Position numbers and translations under genes: made by a program. 64,000 bases of DNA from Paracoccus isoporae (GTDB lineage: Bacteria; Pseudomonadota; Alphaproteobacteria; Rhodobacterales; Rhodobacteraceae). Of the stretch, positions 61,005 through 64,000 are shown piece after piece (the first letter of the stretch is position 1; each line of letters begins with the position of its first letter). The notes beneath the pieces are model-generated. The model was not told where the DNA came from, searched no databases, and worked only from the letters and a program-made list of their open reading frames with translations. The DNA lies in the NCBI RefSeq assembly GCF_900101865.1, contig NZ_FNAH01000001.1:496001-560000 (forward strand), given 5' to 3'.

Positions 61005-62066
61005 ATGGCAAGCATCACCGTGATCGGCGCAGGCATTGCCGGGCTTGGCGTGGCGTGGGAGATCGCCCGGCGCGGCCATCACGTCCGCGTGCTGGAGGCA
61101 TGCGAGATCGCGGCTGGCGCATCGGGCGGCACGGTCGGCGCGCTCGCCCCGCATGCGCCGGATGGCTGGAACGTCAAGAAACAGATCCAGCTCGACAGCC
61201 TGCTGGCGGCCGGTGATTTCTGGCGCGAGGTGGCGGAGGCCGGCGGTGTCGATCCCGGCTATGCCCGCACCGGCCGCATCCAGCCCGTGGCGCGCGCCGA
61301 TCTGGACCGGCTCGCGCATCGGCTCGAGGGGGCTTCGGCAAACTGGCGCGGGGCGGCGCGGATGTGGCTGACGCAGGCCCCGGACACGCCGCTTGTTCCC
61401 GAAAGCGCGGATGGCTGGTGGCTGATGGACGATCTGACCGCCCGCATTCATCCGCGCCGGGCCTGCGCGGCGCTTGCCGCGGCAGTTTCCGCGCGGGGCG
61501 GCGAGATCCTCACCCAGCATCCCGCGACGCCGGGTGAGGTGGCGGCACAAGCGATCTGGGCGACCGGCGCCGCCGGGCTGGAGGCGCTGTCGCAGGATCT
61601 CGGGCGCAAGATCGGCCAGGGGGTGAAAGGGCAGAGTGCGTCGCTGCGATACGATGCGCCCGACGCGCCGCAAGTCTTAACCGACGGGGTGCATGTCGTG
61701 CCGCATGTCGATGGCACGGTCGGGATCGGCTCGACCTCGGAGAACGGTTTTGACCATGACCGCGTGGATGCGCAGCTTGACGCAGTTCTGCACCGGGCGC
61801 GCGTCCTGTGCCCCAGCCTCGACGGGGCGGAGTTGATCGAAAGCTGGGCCGGCATCCGCCCGCGCGCGCGCAGCCGCGCCCCGCTGATCGGGGAATGGCC
61901 CGGCCGGCCGGGACAATTCGTGCTGAATGGCGGGTTCAAGATCGGTTTCGGCATGATGCCGGAAATGGCGCGGATGACGGCGGATCTTGTGCTTGACGGG
62001 CACGACGTGATACCCGAGTCCTTTCGCCTGTCCATGACGGGCGATGCGACGAGCCGGGGCGGGTGA
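61005..62066 (+). CDS. FAD-dependent oxidoreductase (DAO family, MnmC C-domain-like)
   Basis: Flavoprotein of about 353 residues. The FAD motif is VIGAGIAGLGVAWEIARRG at residues 5-23, with GASGGTVGALAPHAPDGW next (substrate side), and the C-terminal ESWAGIRPRARSRAPLIG...GGFKIGFGMMPEMA. Its position directly across from mnmD, and the resemblance to the MnmC oxidase domain, suggest it removes the carboxymethyl group from cmnm5U34. A glycine-oxidase-like role is the alternative. Start ATG 61005 has AAGAGGG upstream. Confidence 0.85.
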   Translation: MASITVIGAGIAGLGVAWEIARRGHHVRVLEACEIAAGASGGTVGALAPHAPDGWNVKKQIQLDSLLAAGDFWREVAEAGGVDPGYARTGRIQPVARADLDRLAHRLEGASANWRGAARMWLTQAPDTPLVPESADGWWLMDDLTARIHPRRACAALAAAVSARGGEILTQHPATPGEVAAQAIWATGAAGLEALSQDLGRKIGQGVKGQSASLRYDAPDAPQVLTDGVHVVPHVDGTVGIGSTSENGFDHDRVDAQLDAVLHRARVLCPSLDGAELIESWAGIRPRARSRAPLIGEWPGRPGQFVLNGGFKIGFGMMPEMARMTADLVLDGHDVIPESFRLSMTGDATSRGG

Positions 62067-62150
62067 TGCGCCGGCCGGGCCGGGTTGCGGTCCTGCCGCG
62101 GCCGTGATTGGCTGATCCCAGCCCGCGCCTGAACCCGGACGGAACCCAGC

Positions 62151-62870
62151 ATGCCCCGCCCCGTCATCATCGTCGCACACGGCCAGCCCTCCGCCCCCGC
62201 GCCGCAACAAGCGGCGATCGAGGCGCTTGCGGGGACCGTTGCAGAAGTCTCGGACCGCAAGTCGGTCGGCGCGACGCTCGCCATGCCGGGTGCCCTTGAT
62301 GAGGCGGTGATGCGTCACGGCGGGGCACTGATCTATCCGATGTTCATGGCGGAGGGCTGGTTCACCGGCACCGAACTGCCCCGCAGGGTCACGCTGGCCG
62401 GCGGGGATCCCGCGCTGATCCTGCGGCCCTTCGGGGTCGATCCTGCCCTGCCCGCGCTGTGCGAAGCCCGGATCGCGCAGGAGGCCGCACGGCAGGGATG
62501 GCAGGCATCCGACACCACGCTTCTGCTGATCGCACACGGTTCGCAGCGCGCACGCGGATCGGCGCGCGGGGCGGAGGAGATGGCGGCGAATCTGCGCGGG
62601 GCGTTCGGCCGCGTCGTCACCGGCTTTATCGAGGAGGCCCCCTTCCTCGCCGATGCCGCGCGGAATCTGGGCCCGCGCGCCATTGCCCTGCCGTTCTTCG
62701 CCACACGGGCCGAGCATGTGACCGATGACATCCCCGAGGCCCTGCAATCCTCGGGTTTTGCCGGTCCCTGCCTGCCGCCCATCGGGCTGGCAGACGAGGT
62801 GCCGGCGCTGATCGCCGCGGCGTTGGATCGCGCCGACGCCGCGATTGCGTCCGCGCCGCCGGGCGCATAG
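62151..62870 (+). CDS. CbiX/SirB-like chelatase domain protein
   Basis: Protein of 239 residues with two CbiX-like halves. IIVAHGQPSAPAPQQAAIE opens the first half and LLLIAHGSQRARGSARGAEE the second, each with the His that binds metal in sirohydrochlorin chelatases. LPFFATRAEHVTDDIPEAL is the second His motif. It could insert Fe or Co into a tetrapyrrole; the first half is less conserved. No other siroheme or cobalamin gene is nearby. Confidence 0.8.
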   Translation: MPRPVIIVAHGQPSAPAPQQAAIEALAGTVAEVSDRKSVGATLAMPGALDEAVMRHGGALIYPMFMAEGWFTGTELPRRVTLAGGDPALILRPFGVDPALPALCEARIAQEAARQGWQASDTTLLLIAHGSQRARGSARGAEEMAANLRGAFGRVVTGFIEEAPFLADAARNLGPRAIALPFFATRAEHVTDDIPEALQSSGFAGPCLPPIGLADEVPALIAAALDRADAAIASAPPGA

Positions 62871-62904
62871 TTTCCGGCCATCGACCCAAGCTGGAGAATT
62901 TCCG

Positions 62905-63150
62905 ATGACACAACGACTTCACCTCGTCTTCGGGGGCGAACTGACGGATCTGGACGGAACCGAGTTCCGCGACACATCGGCCATCGACGTGGTTGGCGTT
63001 TTCCCCGACTTCGCCTCGGCGCAGGCGGCCTGGAAGGGGGCCGCGCAGCGCACCGTGGACAGTGCCCATACCCGCTATTTCATCGCCCATCTGCACCGGC
63101 TGATGGACGAGGAGCGCGAAACCAGCCCCACGGCGGAACTGGGCATCTGA
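62905..63150 (+). CDS. DUF4170 protein
   Basis: Small protein of 81 residues matching DUF4170 (QRLHLVFGGELTDLDGTEFR, then VGVFPDFASAQAAWKGAAQ). Function unknown. Its stop shares a base with the start of the Kdo transferase (TGATG), a linkage that I recall from other Rhodobacteraceae and that points to LPS core assembly. ATG 62905 has GGAGA upstream. Confidence 0.88.
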   Translation: MTQRLHLVFGGELTDLDGTEFRDTSAIDVVGVFPDFASAQAAWKGAAQRTVDSAHTRYFIAHLHRLMDEERETSPTAELGI

Positions 63151-64000
63151 TGCCGGGCGGCGGCGATGGCGGCGTGATGGGCTGGCTGCGCGGCATCCTG
63201 TCGCCCGCCACGCCCGCCCCGCAGATGCCGCTGCCCGATCTGCCGCTGCCCAATGGCGACGGCCCGCTGATCTGGATGCGGATCGGGGCCGGGTATGACC
63301 AGTCCGATATATCCGCCGAACAGGTGCCGGCTCCGCTGATCCAGCTTCTGGCCCAGATCCGGCGTCGCGGCATGCAGGTGGCGCTCAGCCGAGCGGTGGG
63401 CGGACCGGCCGAGCTCGGGACACGCGGGGTCAGCTCCATCGCCGATCCGCCGCTGACGGCGACCCGGATCCGGGCGCATCTCGATGCGCTGAACCCAGCG
63501 GCCATCCTGCTGATCGGCACCGACCTGCCGCGTCCCCTGATCGAGATCGCCGCGTCGCGAGATATTCCGGTGATCCTGGCAGAGGCCCGGCTGGCCGGAT
63601 CGCGGCGCAACCTGCCCCTGCCCAAGCTGGCGCGTCGCTCTGCCATCACCCTGCTGACCCGGCTGCTGCTGCCCGACCCGATCAGCCGCACGGCCGCCTT
63701 GGAGCTGGGGGCCTCACCGGAGCATGTGGAAATCTGCGGGCCGATCACCCCCGCCCGCGAGCCGCTGAAGCACAACGAAGCGGAGCGGGAGGCCCTGGCA
63801 GAGGCGTTTCAGGGCCGCCAGATCTGGCTGGCCGTGCATATCACAGAGGCCGAGGAGCAGGCGGTGATCGACGCTCATCTTGCCCTGCTGCTCTATAGTC
63901 ATCGTGCGATGCTGATCGTGATGCCGGACGACCCGCGGCGGGCCGAGGCGATGGCGGCACGCATGGAGGCCGCCGGGCTGGTTGTTGCGCAACGCAGCCT
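63150..64000 (+). CDS. waaA: 3-deoxy-D-manno-octulosonic acid transferase, 3' end outside window
   Basis: About 283 N-terminal residues are visible before the right edge. The N-terminal glycosyltransferase domain of Kdo transferase (PF04413) is recognisable, for example GPLIWMRIGAGYDQ near residue 32, PAAILLIGTDLPRPLIE, and GPITPAREPLKHNEAERE in the linker to the second domain. It attaches Kdo to lipid A at the cytoplasmic face of the inner membrane. The MRIGAG start differs from the usual xHaaSvGE segment, so the acceptor-side loop is divergent. It is coupled to DUF4170. Confidence 0.88.
   Translation, partial: MPGGGDGGVMGWLRGILSPATPAPQMPLPDLPLPNGDGPLIWMRIGAGYDQSDISAEQVPAPLIQLLAQIRRRGMQVALSRAVGGPAELGTRGVSSIADPPLTATRIRAHLDALNPAAILLIGTDLPRPLIEIAASRDIPVILAEARLAGSRRNLPLPKLARRSAITLLTRLLLPDPISRTAALELGASPEHVEICGPITPAREPLKHNEAEREALAEAFQGRQIWLAVHITEAEEQAVIDAHLALLLYSHRAMLIVMPDDPRRAEAMAARMEAAGLVVAQRS

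Overview
The window is one contiguous piece of a GC-rich (about 65%) chromosome of an alphaproteobacterium, most likely a member of the Rhodobacteraceae (Paracoccus/Rhodovulum-like). The grounds are gene content and order (a gltD-orf-gltB operon, a complex I NDUFA9-like protein beside uppP, a Hint-domain protein, a DUF4170 gene followed by a Kdo transferase) and dense ATGA-type gene overlaps. Genus and species cannot be fixed from the sequence. No transposase, integrase, phage gene or CRISPR array was seen.

Layout. 1-7300: glutamate synthase (gltB truncated by the left edge, a small exported protein, gltD), then uppP and an NDUFA9-like NAD(P)-binding protein, all on the minus strand. 7418-7590: a tRNA-Leu(CAG) with its own promoter and a terminator. 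7620-31604: a large exopolysaccharide (EPS) locus. 31625-37840: an Lrp regulator divergent from a fused indolepyruvate ferredoxin oxidoreductase, a response regulator/PP2C phosphatase, a short structured leader or small RNA with an 18-codon ORF, and a YhhQ-type queuosine-precursor transporter. 37983-46383: phytase-like protein, murein endopeptidase MepA, UMF1-type MFS transporter, thioesterases, asd, yggT, recQ, peroxiredoxin. 46435-49486: ruvC-ruvA-htpX-ruvB. 49624-50853: Hint protein. 51130-57106: a complete Mrp Na+/H+ antiporter operon (A/B fusion, C, D, E, F, G). 57179-64000: dapA, a soluble lytic transglycosylase, mnmD divergent from an MnmC-like FAD oxidoreductase, a sirohydrochlorin-chelatase-like protein, DUF4170 and the start of a Kdo transferase (cut by the right edge).

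The EPS locus is the centrepiece. It holds the parts of a Wzx/Wzy-type pathway: a small phosphoglycosyl transferase to start the repeat unit on undecaprenyl phosphate, four GT4 glycosyltransferases, a Wzx flippase, a Wzy/O-antigen-ligase-like polymerase, an ExoP/Wzc-like co-polymerase with a tyrosine-kinase domain, and an ExoF/Wza-like export protein. Tailoring genes suggest an unusual product. A PglF-type 4,6-dehydratase and a DegT aminotransferase could make a 4-amino-4,6-dideoxy sugar. A PIG-L deacetylase and a formyltransferase, coupled to each other and to the initiating transferase, could deacetylate and N-formylate it. A UDP-glucuronate 4-epimerase could supply galacturonate, a sulfotransferase could add sulfate, and a secreted pectate-lyase-like enzyme could trim the uronate-containing chain. 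An ATP-grasp/HAD pair and a cytidylyltransferase-like protein with an altered catalytic motif have no clear job. A LuxR-type response regulator without a nearby kinase probably controls the locus. These pathway assignments are inferences from family membership and gene order.
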